In this document: positions 44,200 through 56,794 of the stretch, in pieces | How the letters are laid out: the number at the start of each line of letters is the position of its first letter | Numbering within the stretch: position 1 is the first letter of the stretch | Made by a program: the position numbers and the translations under genes | Assembly: GCA_933228895.1 (NCBI GenBank) | Contig: OW121848.1 | Span: 135,364,615 to 135,428,614 of the forward strand | Direction of reading: 5' to 3' | Origin: Platycnemis pennipes | Taxonomy: Eukaryota > Arthropoda > Insecta > Odonata > Platycnemididae | Length of the DNA: 64,000 bases | The notes under the pieces: model-generated | Databases searched by the model: none | Told to the model about the DNA's origin: nothing | Seen by the model: only the letters and a program-made list of their open reading frames with translations

Positions 44200-44640
44200 G
44201 TGATGTGCCCTCCCCACCGCCCCAACACGAACCACCCCAAAAACTCACCCTCCCGCCCCACCGCCGCGCACCCCTCCCCAGCCACCCTCTCCACTTCCCA
44301 CCCCCCTCCCCGAACCCCCCGCCGACGCGACGCCCCGTATATTGCCGAGGAGGAGGCGGAGGGTAGGAGTCTCCTCCCTCTTTCACCCCACCGTTCGGAG
44401 TTTTCCCCCTTCCCCCCAGAGCGACCGACAAGGGCGGCCTTGAACGCTTCTTCGCACACTTCACTACGGTCCATCCCCTCCCGCGCACCCGCACCCGGCC
44501 CCGCTCCTTTGCAGAGCACCAGAGGCAGGGCAGTTGGCTCTGCACCTCTCCGCATCCCTCCTCCACCCCCTTCCGCCCCACAAAGCACCCTTCCCCCTCC
44601 CTCTGCCCTCCCCGAGCAACCTCCCCTTTGGAGTCGAACG
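44200..44640 (+). repeat. Pyrimidine-rich (C/T) island
   Basis: C-dominated sequence such as ccctcccgccccaccgccgc. It creates overlapping Pro/Ser-rich frames up to 166 codons and Gly/Arg-rich ones on the complement. Treated as low-complexity DNA, not a gene. Confidence 0.8.
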
Positions 44641-44874
44641 ATTTTGGGGGTGCCGCGCGGGCATTTTAACCCAACTTTCTCGCCGGAGAACCGGGTTTGA
44701 CCGTTACCATTGAACTCGGATGCAGTACTTTCCTTATTGCTTCGGCATTGGGTGCATAGGGAGTTTTTTTAGCTTCACGATTTTAGAACAAATTACGACT
44801 CATCCTTCACTTTTCACAGGAGTTAAATTGTAATATCGGTACACATTTACGATCAATCAGTGTTCCAACCCGAA

Positions 44875-45130
44875 GGTTGGTTTTGATAGGTGAGAGTAGA
44901 GCTCACCCCGTACTAAGCCAATGGCGTATGAAATTTACAAATTCAGGGAAGGAGGGGCCAGTTCCTTTCCCTGGGCCACCTGCGATTTGCTACAAAGTTC
45001 TAACACGCAGAAAATCGAATCGCGAGGATTTTAGGTGGGGGTGTCCAGAGAGGCTCTTGCCCAGGATTGGAACCCGGGACCCTTCCGGTCAGTAGCTCGG
45101 TGCTCTACCCACTAGACCACCACGACCCCC
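44875..45130 (-). repeat. tRNA-derived SINE, group B copy 1
   Basis: On the minus strand: GGGGGTCGTGGTGGTCTAGT (box A TGGTCTAGTGG at 45119-45109), GGTTCCAATCC (box B, 45074-45064), then a tRNA-unrelated body with GAGCCTCTCTGGACACCCCC and ending CACCTATCAAAACCAACC. The whole order recurs at 60497-60724. Intact Pol III boxes but no proper tRNA fold. Confidence 0.85.
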
Positions 45131-47424
45131 TGACACGATATCACTGTCAAAATAATGGAATTGAGAGATAGATATTATACGTTATACACCTTTAATTGAC
45201 TCCTTGGCAATGTCACGCTGAAGCTGAAGCCATCCTTTTGAAATTAATAGTATAGTATTGCAAAGATATTTCCTCCGATAACCTATGGATGACCATAAAA
45301 AATTAAGGTTATTACTTGCTATAATATTAAAAATACTGTATCAACCATATTCCTTTGCTACAATAATTCCTTCGAGAATAAATATAGCATTTTGATTCTA
45401 TCCTTCTATACCACTGTATCAAAATTTCGAAGCTTATTTGGTATCCTTCCTGTACAATTACTTCTTGATGTGCATATTTATGTGAAAAATTAAATTGCCC
45501 AATACTCATCACCTTTCGCAGGGTCAATCATACATTTCTATGCACTATTGTAAGGTTTACTTACGAAACATGCCGACGGCCTCAGGATGGAAGCATGGGA
45601 AAGGATTCTGAGACATTAGCTGTTAGAGAAAAGAGGGGAAAGAGTAAAGGGGTGATATATGCTTTAAAATTTTATGAGGTTTTTTCTTCTATTCAAACGA
45701 GTTGAGAGGAAAATGGTAGAGATTATAACTAGAATGGAAGATTATAACTAGAGAGGAAAATGGTAGAGATACCTCACTTATTTTGCCACTTACCCATATA
45801 GTGTAAGGTTTGAGTAGTATTTTCTTCTCTTAATATACTTGTGTACATTTGTATGAATGATGTTAGAGGAAAGTGAATATTCTAACAAGAAGTCTTTTGT
45901 ATTCCAAAAGTTCCGGATTCATCCTGGATTTATGCATCCTTGCGCTAATTTACTTGTGACGGCCGTTTACGAGTCTAAATGCATGGTTGGGGCAGATCAT
46001 TTGGTATCTGCTCCTCGTGATCATGGGTTAACAGCGAGCAACGTATTAGTCATTTTCTTAGGTATACCTACTATTTTTCCGCTGAGTTCTGTGAAGAGAA
46101 TGCTTCAAGATCGGTATTCAATTCCGCTGTATCAGACGCTAAAATAGGAATGTTGCTTGTAGGCTTATTCCAAAGCAGTGTTTAACTTCACACGTCCTCG
46201 CTCGCATAAAAAGCTCTGACCCTCCCGAAAGCTCAATCTTATAGACGGGAATTACTTTAGCTCTCTGCCACCTTCCCTAAATAACTATTTCTGCGAGGTG
46301 CGCTCAATCCCATTTTAGACAAATCATGTTCCAGACTTCTTTTAGTGTAATTTCGTCTCAAATGTTCGGTTACGAATATTTAAGGATCACATTATACTGA
46401 ATAAGTGAGACTTTGATTGATAATCAAGTAAGACGAATGAAAATAATATCTTCACGAGACATCATTTCGTGTCCATTTGAATGAGAAATCATTCATTTCT
46501 CAGGCATTGATTTCAAGGGAACTCATCGCGCTGGGTGAATTGGATTTACAGGGCTCCCGCGGCTGATCTCATTTTGTCATAACTCTCCTCAGACGAAGAT
46601 ACCTTCTCGGAGAGAAACATGAAATTGGGTTTCTGGGTGTGATTCAAATCCTTGACCTTTTGGATAAGCACATTTAGGAGCTTGAGACCGGGCCTTCCTG
46701 GACGGCAAGAACGTGTGTTGCTTTAGGTTTTGTATTTGTCAAGAAGGGCATTTTTCTGATGGTTTTATGCGCATGCTGTAGGGAGCAGGCCAAGGGCACC
46801 GTAGAATATTCCGCCGAGGTATTATGCAAGCAAGAGCAGCAAGTGGAGGAGAAAAGGGAGGGCTTCCCAAAGTGGGACACGCGTGGTTGAGGAAGAGAGA
46901 GGACTTGCACAAAGTGTGAATTCATGCAGAAATAGCATTTTTAGATAACTTCATCAATTGTAATTGAACGATCCACTATTGGGCTTCAGTGGACTGTTAG
47001 GACTGACAGTTAACGACAAAGAGTAAATATCAACAAAATTACTGTTAAGGCGATGACAGTAAAAATGTCTTCTAACAACAGAAAAAGTGGAGAATGTGTC
47101 ATTATAGGAGACGTATGGAGTGGGAATTTTCGTGGTGTAAAATGAACTATCGAGAATTGATATCATATTATTCTTTCTTCCTTCATTAGTTTCCTCCTCC
47201 TTTTGGGCCAGGAGTGGCTTTAATGGCTTGGGAGAATGATCAAGAATACCGATTTATATTGATTTTAATCTGGAGTGCTGTACATTAACAACGGCCACAT
47301 TTTTCTCATCCTTATTGATGAAAAATGTTACCGTCGTACTATTTACGGATACAGTACTTTTTATTTGCGTGTTTTCTATTACTATCAGCCCAGATTACCC
47401 TTTGAATTATATATTGTATTCACA
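45131..47424. other. Non-coding region, no gene recognised
   Basis: AT-rich. A small direct repeat (gaggaaaatggtagagat at 45711 and 45752, with gattataactag between) is present. The 96-codon frame at 45857-46147 has no recognisable motif and no splice context was established; I do not call it. Confidence 0.55.
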
Positions 47425-47580
47425 GGTTAGCAACGCGCCTTTCTTGAAACCCAAAGTTTGAGGGCTTTGTGACTAGCTAGAATCCCACCAAGAGTATGGA
47501 TGTTTTGCTTGTGAAGAAATAAGATGTTAGGTTAGACGGTGCAATATAGCATTTGACGTTGGTCCATCTAAATTATACTA
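47425..47580 (+). repeat. tRNA-derived SINE, group A copy
   Basis: Head ggttagcaacgcgcctttct (box A-like), a decayed box B region, then gagtatggatgttttgcttg tgaag and a tail gcatttgacgttggtccatct. Confidence 0.6.
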
Positions 47581-47675
47581 CTACCGAGATATTTTTTCTA
47601 ATTTTATCACTGAATTTACCTTAGAAAGTTTCCCCTTTCTTCTCCATGAGATATGAACTGACTGCAATAATCAAG

Positions 47676-47812
47676 TCGGTATATCGCCAATTTGACTTAC
47701 TAAAGGTTGCGGGTTTGAATCCCGCCTCAAGCATGGGTGTTGTGTTTGTGTGAAGATTATGGTAGCGCAATTGGATCTATATTATCTTAGTGGCTTAGAG
47801 TGGTGAGTAGAA
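47676..47812 (+). repeat. tRNA-derived SINE, group A copy
   Basis: tcggtatatcgccaatttga, then ggttgcgggtttgaatcccg (box B) and caagcatgggtgttgtgttt gtgtgaag. It lies about 95 nt after another copy in the same orientation. Confidence 0.7.
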
Positions 47813-47929
47813 AAGGCCAGGTGAAGCGGCCATTGCATCAGAATAAGCTCGATTGACAGTGTGAAAATACGGAGATGGAAGTACGTAAACGCGCCATTGG
47901 AGATACGTACATAAAGAGCTCTTTTATGG

Positions 47930-48235
47930 AAATGAGACCATTATGAAAATGAAATGGATAGATCCGGTAGGTTGTGGAAAAAGGATCTGAGGATGTAGCA
48001 GAAAGAATAAATCTTGGTGGAGCCCTGGAATACAAAGACTGACAATCAACCCGGACACACCTTAAGATGTATTTATTTCACAAAGATGGTCGTCGAAGGA
48101 ATGGTAAAGTGCATACGAATAACTCGCCTAAGGTAACATGGGGCAAATGCTAACAGTATAAAAGAGTTATATTAAGCAAACGTGAAGAGGTTATAAGAAA
48201 GGAGAATCAAGTGAAGAGCCGCAAAAACTAATTTT
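47930..48235 (+). mobile_element. Possible LINE 3' remnant
   Basis: aaaatgaaatggatagatcc translates MKMKWIDPV, like MMKIKWIDRV in the LINE at 5141. Later blocks (gatggtcgtcgaaggaatgg, cgtgaagaggttataagaaa) also recall that element. Full of stops and frame breaks. Weak evidence. Confidence 0.35.
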
Positions 48236-49124
48236 AGATTCGATAAATTGAGATAATGATTATTTTACAAATTGATATCTCGGAAACTTATTAAAAAAAG
48301 TGATGTGGCCTAGGATAATAAGACCTGAGCCCCAAACGTGAAGGAGCGAATTTTCTCACTTTCGGGATCAGCTCGATATCAGCGGCGTAGTGCCGTTGAT
48401 GTTACTTGGTGAAAGAGGTGACCTCCTCCCCTCTCCTGCAAAATCCACTATCGCGTCAATTAATAATGGAGTGAAGAGGTAATGGAGTAGTGCTTCGCAC
48501 ATGGTTTATTTTTCTGTTACATATCGCCCACTTTTATTAAAAGTCAAGCGTAATGAAAGCATGGATAAAAGATGAATAAACGTAAATATTACAGCGCGCA
48601 ATCTTTTGTGTAAGCCGATGTGTTCACTTCACGGATACTATGTACTGGTCGATATCAACCAAAGATGAGCCATTAATACCGTATCTCTCCAAAAATGACC
48701 TCTAGCATGATTTTTTAGGGTGATCATTGCGTAATTCCTACCAAAACACGTCATAGTTAAGATCGTCGGGCAAAATAATGGATTGAGTTATTAAAAATGA
48801 TATTATGCATAAATAAATAATGTTTTTGACATTAATGAGTGAAAAAAGTAATAATATAATTTGGCATTAATATATTCATAAATGCTTCAGCGGATACTAT
48901 CGATTTAGGAGTAGAAATCTATGTAGGAGCAGCGCAAAACTTGATGAGATCCAAAATTTTCTTTAGTAAATAAATCTAGGAACCAGTCTTATTTCGGTGG
49001 AACGCGGTATATACGGAGGCTGTCCATGTTGTGTCATAGTAACTTGTCCAAACTTATTATGCTCCCGTGTGCTTAGAAAGTATTCTCTTCCACTTATTCT
49101 TTCTCTTTCGCCACAATTAAAGCA

Positions 49125-49395
49125 TTGCACTTCCACAGCCCCTCCCCCCCCGCCCATCGTCACCCCGTCGGAACCTCTCCGAAAACTCGTTCAACTTTTC
49201 TGCCCCTTTCTTTCATGCCGTCCGCCATTCACCAGGCACGCCCTCTCCGCCCCACCGCGCCCCCGCAACCACCACCACGCCCCTCCGCATTCAACCCAAA
49301 CCTCCCCTCCACCCCTCCTTCCTCCCCTTCCTCCCCTTCCCCTCTTCCCCACTCCCCTCCTTCCCCCCTCCCCCCCTCCGCCGCCGCCTCGTACG
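49125..49395 (+). repeat. Pyrimidine-rich (C/T) island
   Basis: About 270 nt of cctccc-type sequence ending in a GC-rich stretch with cgccgccgcc. It yields Pro-rich frames on plus and Gly/Arg-rich on minus, none with similarity to known proteins. Confidence 0.8.
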
Positions 49396-51064
49396 CCGGG
49401 GGTGCAGATGCACGCAGGCCCATGCACGTACGCGTGCCCGAGCGTCGTGCTCCATGGGCGTTCGGGTGAAGGGCATCATCATTATTGCCTCGCTCGCTCA
49501 GGAGAATAAAACATATTTTTTTGTAACTGAAGGTGGTACCAGAAGTGTTTATATATACCTTATATCGTCGATGAAGTTTCAGCAAACACGCCCTCCGATC
49601 AAATATTGCGTTGACCCTTGTGAAGTCAGCCTTTACCATAGAGAAGCTTTTCCGTCCCAGCGTGCCCCGCGATAAATGCGGCATAGGCTAGCGGCATTTA
49701 GTAATGATCCGGGAGTTTTGGCTATTGGATTCAATGACTTTACACCTACTGCTCTAACACCACACCTCCAATGTTCAAATAAAATTTTTATTCAAATGAA
49801 GATAACAATATGAATATATAACCAAAGTATGGTGAGTTTAAAAATGCATTGGAAATGAATTATATTCGTTGCAGATCATTGACCATCCATTGATCCATTC
49901 AATCCATTCACCAATGGAGATCATAGTCCCTTGATAATCAGTGTAATACGAGACGCCGTTGGAGAAGTGAAATGAACGCTAACTCGACTAGAATAATTCC
50001 GATAACTATGTTTGAAACAAAATCTTATTATATTCAGAATCCTACAATTGAAGGCCACTCTAGTATCCCTCAACCGTGCGAATCGATGCAATGGAGGTAG
50101 TACGTATTTCATTTTGCCTCGTACTCCGCATGAACTCTTCGTTGTACGAACAGTCAATGCCTTTTGCCACTAATATCAGGGATACAGAGTTTTTTCGTTA
50201 CTTTTACACAGACTGTTTTCGCAGGATTGACGGGGAAGTGTTCACGGCGTGCGGATGTGGCGAAAATGCGGCGACGTCGAGGATATGTGAATTATGCGAG
50301 TCTGTTGACCTTTGTGAGTAAAGCCTTCACACTAGAGATGTTTCTCTCCCAGTGAATCTCATGACGAAAGAAAGAGTGTTCTACAGCATTTCGCAATGAA
50401 CTGATAGTGACGGGCGATTATTTTCTTGGATCAGATGCCTCCATTGGGGTGGAACTATCAACTTACACCCCTCTCACAGCTTTGTTTCGCCTGGGACCTA
50501 CTTTTAGCTCTCCACCCCTGCCAGCGGATCGCGTGTCAGCAACATACGGGCGGTGTCAGTGGTCTTACCGTGAGTCTATTCAACGGTTTCGACCTAACGG
50601 TTGGAGGATTCCAAATCATTCCGCATTGTTTTTGGAAAAAAATATCCCCGATTACCCTATAAAACCGTGTCACGTGCATGATAGAGTATGTATATTTTAC
50701 TCCACGCTCGGGATTCATGCTGGATTTGGATTAGGATAAAAGTTTATGGATACGAGAACAAAGCCGGAGATTGTCTGTAGCGTTTGGCTGACGATCAGTA
50801 AACCTTTTGAGATAAGTCTGCGACAGATTATTTTTTATCTATTCTTTTGACGAGAAATTAGGATGACATGGATGACGTGGTTCGACATAATCGAGTGTGG
50901 CGATAACGTGTCCGTAGTATGCCGCGGCGGCATTCTCGCTTTTTAGCACTTTTCGAGGACCTTGGCGCATTGGAGGCGAGTCAGACTGGTTCTCCGGGAT
51001 TGTTGGCGATTTTATTCGAGTTCGCCTCCGTTTCGGTTACTCTTGTAGCGACGGGCGGGAGGGA

Positions 51065-51635
51065 TTTTCCGTCTTCCTCCCCGTTCTTTGCCCGAAAATC
51101 CCGGTCCCCTCTCCCTCCTCTGCATTCCCACCTCCATTCATCCCCTTCCTCCTCTCCTCCTCCTATCCTTCCTTCCTCCTCTCTCTCTCTCCCTCCCTCC
51201 GTCTCTCCTCCTCCCTCCCGCTCTCCGTATTGATCTTCTCTCCACCACCGCGCTGCACCCTGTGTGTGCCGTTGGAGGGAAAAATGGAGGGGGGAGGAGG
51301 AGGAGCGGCGTTGCCACGTCTCTCATGTCCTTTCCTCCCCTTCCCCCGCCCCCTCCCACGCTCTCCCTCTCTCTCTCTCTCTCTCAAACACACGCACAAC
51401 CTCCCCCTCCTATTCTCTTTCGTCCCCCCCCTCTCCTCCCCTCTCGCCCTCTCTTTATCAACCGTTTTGCCGCAAGCTATTCATCGCTTACCGATTCCCT
51501 TCCTCTTAATTCGCCCTCTCTCTCGCAAGTTTTCTGACCGCTTTCCTAATCTTACACCAATCATTCCCACCTACCTACAACAGCCTCTCTCCTACCTTCC
51601 TCAGCTTTCATATTTATTGCCTTTGCGCTAGGCAT
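51065..51635 (+). repeat. Pyrimidine-rich (C/T) island with CT microsatellite
   Basis: Long tcctcctc/ctctctct stretch, including (CT)n at 51181-51193 and 51363-51386, interrupted by a purine block at 51275-51305. Spurious Ser/Pro/Leu-rich frames up to 149 codons. Confidence 0.8.
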
Positions 51636-51710
51636 TGTTAACATTTGAGGCCAATGACATGTTCATCTAAAGTGGTGCTTTGAAGGGAGTATTCGACAGC
51701 CTGTCCAAAG

Positions 51711-51880
51711 AGACCGGCCGGGGTCCTCGACCTGAATACCCAAAGGTCACAGGTTCGAGTCACGTGTAGGTCAAGGATGATATGTTATTCTAAGGATAAG
51801 ACAAATAATTAAGGCGAGTAGATAATGCGGTATCGTAAATATCTTTACAGTTGGAGCATCTTAAAAACCTAATTCAAGTA
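51711..51880 (+). repeat. tRNA-derived SINE, group A copy
   Basis: gaccggccggggtcctcgac, gtcacaggttcgagtcacgt (box B GGTTCGAGTC), a variable body and the tail acagttggagcatcttaaaa. Same order as at 12916 and 28868. Confidence 0.7.
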
Positions 51881-52704
51881 TCCATATATGTGAAGAGAAT
51901 CTGTCCCCAAATTGAATCCTATCTACTGAATATTTAATCAAAATAAAAATTCTAACTGCTCCCTGAATTCTCAATGCTAAGATATAGTAATCAATCAAAA
52001 AATTACTGATACCATGTAATAAGAAATAGGTAAACAGTTTCTAAACAAAACGGGAACATGCTTGGCTCAGAAGTATATGTTTTGTAAATACATTCCTTAC
52101 TCCTAATAACATATACCTTGGCTGCTAATTTATACATTTCATGTATGATTGGTGGCGTTCACCCCTGCTTCACAGCAGGTGATTTGCAGCTATGGGTGTT
52201 GAGTATTTCATTTTATCCTGTAACCTAGGCAACACCAGTGGCTGTTCCAAATTTGATGGATTTTGGTTGGCTCCGTAGGTTTTTCAAGTTTTTTCCCTGC
52301 TAAGGTACCGTAAATAAATTTCCAATCTTTTCATCTTCTTGTTATCTGTAGATAAGATGTTTAAGCTGGTCAGTTCTCATGTTTCCGATTTAGTCGTATT
52401 TTTCGCGCACAACGAATTCAAATTTTAATCTGTGTTATATATCCATATCCTTTTTGCTGAGACATTGGTTTGTAAATGACAGAGAAAGTTATCTTCAGCA
52501 TTGAGATAGTTAGATCGTTAAGCATAATTTTTTATATTTTGTCAGAAATGAGTGCGATTAGCTATGTATAATCCTTTCTTTTTATGCACAATACAATTCA
52601 CCCTACTTTACTTCTCTTCCCAAGATCTTGGAACTCCTAAGTTTAGTGCAAATGTATTCATTGATGCGTAATTTAAAGACAATTAGAATTCAAATATTTC
52701 CATA

Positions 52705-52780
52705 TTTGAGGCTGCATTTGAACCCGAGATCTTTGGAACTCCAGACCAGCGCGTCATTAGCCAACCAGCAGCAACTGGTC
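52705..52780 (-). repeat. tRNA-like SINE head remnant
   Basis: On the minus strand: TGGTTGGCTAATGACGCGCT (box A-like), then TCTCGGGTTCAAATGCAGCC (box B-like), in tRNA-like spacing. Confidence 0.55.
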
Positions 52781-53180
52781 TTTGAAATTTATTTTCATAC
52801 CAAACACGCCACCAAAAATTTCTTGTCGATATAGTTTGCTTTCTACTGTGAACAGCATTCGTTTTATTGCCTTGCCAATCTCTTCACGACCACCTCCAGG
52901 CTCCATTACCTTTTTCGTATGCATGGTGATAACTATTTCCCTTGAATTTCACGGGAGTACCCATGGATATTTATGTGATCGCAGTGTTTTTCAAACCTCT
53001 AATTGGATGTGTGGCAGAGCATGAGAGCATGAATCTAATCAAGTCTGTATGGCAGGTGGAAGTATATGCTGGATCATCTATTTTCCTCACACCCCAGATA
53101 ACATTCATGTCTCTCCGTGCGTGTAGTAGCATATCCTCATTGCCATCCGTCCTCTTTCTTATTGTCTTTTTTGGGGATCA

Positions 53181-53457
53181 CGTAGATGTGATGGCTAGAG
53201 TTTGGCCTTCTATTTCGAGAGCCTGGGTTCGAGTCCCGGCAGTAGAAGATATTTTTCATTGGTATACCGGACCAGGCAAATGCTGACACCGGTTTTCTCT
53301 CCACCCTTCCTCCGTTTCCCGCAAAATTTCTACCACTCCCCAAATACCCAACTGTCCTAAATGGTACAAATGATACTATCTGCCGGTCATCTACCCCGCA
53401 AGATTACAACTACACGTTCCCTTCCCTCGGAGGGAAATTAAACTACGACTCATTGCG
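53181..53457 (+). repeat. tRNA-derived SINE, group D
   Basis: gtgatggctagagtttggcc (box A-like), gcctgggttcgagtcccggc (box B GGTTCGAGTCC), a body including ataccggaccaggcaaatgc, and an end ctcggagggaaattaaacta cgactcattgcgggg. Distinct from groups A-C in its body. Confidence 0.65.
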
Positions 53458-55229
53458 GGGGTGGAGAGGGCGAGGCAAAAGAAAGAGTCTATTAACGCAA
53501 TAAAGAACCAGTTAACCTCCATCAGTGTTGTAACAGGTGGAGAAAGTAATGTTGGAACATTTCAGGAGGATACCCGTCCCTTTAAGTGTATGATTATTGT
53601 GGAGAGAAACTCAAGATCAATGTATATTCCGTCGCATAGGGCGTCAAACTCTGGATTCTTTGGTTCCTTTACTTTTAACTGAGTTAATTACGACGACGAG
53701 AATTTCTCTAGCCTTCCTCCATTCTCAATCAAAACATCTTTCCAATATCCCTCCACTTCAATAACGCAAACGATCTCCTTCAGTAGTTGGTCTTCTCCCT
53801 ATATTGACTTCCATGGCTCACGTGAGGTTATGATTCACGTCCCACATCACTAGTGTAATGAAAAGAGTCAGTCAGCGTTCTTTCTCTGGCTCTAAATCAC
53901 CAATATTTGTCGCGAGCAGAATGAATTGAATATAGTAGTTTTTAAAGTCTGCGTGGAATCGTTTTTATGAGTGTGAGTTTATAAATGTCTTTTATGGAAT
54001 TTATAATTTTAAATTTTTTTTGGGTCCACTTTTAACTCTTTAGAGGTAAAATTTGACAAAACGGAGGTAAACATAAGTTTAAACTAAATAACGGGCGTGG
54101 AGTGTAAAGTAAATCTAAATTGAAAATTAAAAATGCCACTCTTTAGTTTTTTGGAAAAAAGTAAAATTTCTTGCTTAATGGCTAGATAATAATAAAATTT
54201 TGCTACAAATTTCCCCCATAAGACCCAAAATGCAAGGTAGACTTGTCGGTTTGATAGCACTGGGCAAGTGTCCAATCTACAATCTCCTATTTGTCTCCCT
54301 AAATTTAGCAGGAGTGGGGTTCTACAAATGAGTTTACCTTATGATTTCTGGAGGAATGAGAGACAATTGACTCTCTTGGTGAGAATTATAATAAGTCTGC
54401 GAGGATAACAACATGCTAAAATGAATGCACATACAAATATTGTACGGTACACTACAATTGTGGCCTCGGTGTAAGGAAAAGATGGGGAATAATGTAGCTC
54501 GCAATCACTTGGGTGAGAAATGGGTGAGATACAAGAGTGATACGTAGCCACTGCTAGATGCACCGTCAGAATTTTTTTCAATTCCCTCTCCACACTCGCT
54601 TTGATCAAGCAAGCACTTTGTAGGCACTTTGGGGCACGGTGCGCAATTTCACTCTGAATTACGCACATTCAGAGCATAAAACAAGACCGGAGGGAGAATA
54701 AATCCTGCCTGCGATTGAAAACGGTCGATGGGATCCTTAGTATGTGCATTCTAATTTCGTGCAACATAAACGTATTTTATTTAGGCGTGTTTTTAATTAA
54801 GAAATACTTTTTACAAAGATAGAGAGAGACGGAGAAAATTAAAGAGACTGAAAAGAGTGGAAAACAGGAGCGAAGGCATCAGAGGGAAAGAGGATACTTA
54901 TCTTTTCCCATCTATACATCATCACCCACATCTCTCCATCTTCTCAACTCTCCCCCTCTCTTTCGGTCCTACTCTTGTGTTTCCACCAACGTCAATTACC
55001 CCCTTCAATGCAATTTCGACCTCAATTTTTATATTGGCCAATTCATCACTTCTCTCAATATCCGCATCAATAACTACCGTTCGTGTTGTAAGACTTCTTC
55101 TTCGCACTCATCAATTTTTGTCCCTAAGCATGCCTCAGTACATGATTATTCCTCAATTAATTGTTTCAAAGTGTCTCTTCTTTCCTCTCTTTTTCCTTGC
55201 GCGCTTTCACTACTGCATTCATCATGAAT

Positions 55230-55850
55230 GTATCCATGTATTTAACTATGGCAGGGGGAGACTACCAGATGACCGGAATGATCGCAATTCCGAAGAAATC
55301 AAGGACAGAAGAATATGGATCAAATACTTCAAGAATATAACGTGAGTGTCAATAAGAGGAAAACTAAAATCCTAGTGAGAGAAGCTGAGGGAAAATATCG
55401 TAATTCAATAAGTGAATTAGAAGAAGTGGAGAAGTTTACCTAGCTCGGCAGCGCTTTAAATTGGGATGGAAGAAGCTGGACCGGCATCAAGAAAAGAAAA
55501 CCACAAACTAAGGAGGCTTTCATGAAGAAGAGACAACTACTATGCTCCAAGAACCTACGGCTTCAAGGAAGGTTGAAGTACTTCATTAAAACATCCGTAT
55601 AAAGCGGGGCACTCAACGGATGAGAGACTTGGAACATCGGAAAAGTAAATCAGTGAATAATCGAAGCCTTCAAAACATGGTGCTGGAGAGGGATTCTAGA
55701 AATTAAATGGAGAGATAATAAGGAGCGAGGAGGTATAGGTACAGAAGAGCAGAAGAAGAAAGGACAGTATGGAGAACCCAATGGCAAAGAAGAAACAGAT
55801 GGATTGGGCATACCTTGAGCCACATGGAATGGGGAACTTGCACTATTTTT
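55230..55850 (+). mobile_element. LINE 3' fragment, decayed, part 1
   Basis: Plus-strand reading MLQEYNVSVNKRKTKILVRE, EAEGK, then LGSALNWDGRSWTGIKKR, KEAFMKKRQLLCSKNL, AFKTWCWRGILEIKWRDN and WIGHTLSHMEW with stops and frame changes. This is the post-polymerase region of a LINE reverse transcriptase, homologous to but distinct from the fragment at 4858-5558 and more complete at the 5' side. Confidence 0.75.
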
Positions 55851-56577
55851 TATGACTCATTCAATGTGAAGTTCAATAGCTAAAGAGTACTCGGCGAAAA
55901 TTTCCCTGAAGAATTAAGTTGTGTCACAAAGATATTACACTTTAAAAATTGTACGCTTTCGGCAGCTTAAAAACAACGCCTGACGCCACGGCACGGTATT
56001 ACTATGGCAGTTGTTTATCTTTTGTGCGTGGAGGCAAGTTATTTTTATGAATACTCGGTAAAAACGTTTGTATATATCTCTTTTGCAATAAACGAAAGTA
56101 TTTAAATTTTGTATTTAAGTAGTATGCATAGCAACGAGCAAATCATCCATGAAGTGTATAATACCTGTGTATTACCCTATTTGTTTTCACTCCGCGAATC
56201 TCCGCTACGACAAAGCAATAGCTGTTTTTGAAGAAGAACGGACTAAAGACAAATTGTCAGATTGTGCTATGTTAAATCTTTTTTCGGTCATTATTTTGAT
56301 CATGAAACTGTTAAAATCCTCAAAACGATGTATTCGCTTCGTTTTCTTCTAAAATAAACGTCTGTTTCCGTAGCAATATGGAACTATAACCGTGCAGTGT
56401 CGTCAGAAGGCATTTGAGGTCACGTGACTTTCGTCAATTTTCGGGAACATTTTCGTGCCGTTTAAAAGTCCTTTGTGGTTGGCAGAGAAAATTTGACTAA
56501 TATATTTAAATTTGTGAGAAACTTTCGCATCAAGCACGTCATCAATACGTGAGAAACGAATTTCGTGCATATTCCTC
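55851..56577. other. Sequence interrupting the LINE, origin unknown
   Basis: About 730 nt of AT-rich DNA between two pieces of the LINE coding sequence. No ORF with recognisable similarity (longest 67 codons). Probably an insertion, but no clear terminal repeats were seen. Confidence 0.45.
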
Positions 56578-56735
56578 ATTAGTTAGAAATATAATAGAAG
56601 GAAAAATTGAAGGGAAGATCCCGCCAGGAGGACCAAGGGAGAATTTATTAAGGCGTGAGGGAATTAACACTGAATAGGGCAGAACGAGGGCTGCAGTAAA
56701 CTAAGCCTAGGATTGAAATGCTTATTATGATGCTT
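56578..56735 (+). mobile_element. LINE 3' fragment, part 2
   Basis: Reads NIIEGKIEGKIPPGGPRENL, the basic Gly-rich block (II.G...GKR..GRPR) that in this LINE family follows the WIGH block seen at the end of part 1. Ends near ttattatgatg. Confidence 0.55.
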
Positions 56736-56794
56736 TTATTTATTCTGTGGATTAGTGTCTTGTTCCTCGGCCGTGGAATACATATCCATAAATA

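Larger units (their letters stand above)
41921..44870. other. Non-coding region, presumed Ca-beta 5' intron or upstream
   Basis: No gene supported. It includes a more GC-rich patch at 42060-42320, a SINE-like remnant (43640-43810) and a C-rich island (44200-44640). Confidence 0.6.
48236..51710. other. Non-coding region, no gene recognised
   Basis: Two C/T-rich islands (49125-49395, 51065-51635) within mixed sequence. Reading frames at 49.0-49.7 and 50.9-51.6 kb are Pro/Ser-rich low complexity. Frames near 50.1-50.7 kb show no recognisable motifs. Confidence 0.55.
51881..55229. other. Non-coding region, SINE remnants only
   Basis: AT-rich. SINE-like remnants at about 52700-52790 (minus) and 53181-53457 (plus). 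No gene supported. Confidence 0.55.

Noticed and set aside
44166..44700. Frames of 126-166 codons on both strands
   Set aside because: C-rich low-complexity DNA; every frame is open because stops are rare in such sequence. No splice or domain support.
48997..49684. 170- and 151-codon frames
   Set aside because: Pro/Ser-rich on plus, Gly/Arg/Glu-rich on minus, arising from the C/T-rich island.
50919..51631. Several frames up to 149 codons
   Set aside because: CT-microsatellite-derived Ser/Pro/Leu runs; no recognisable protein.
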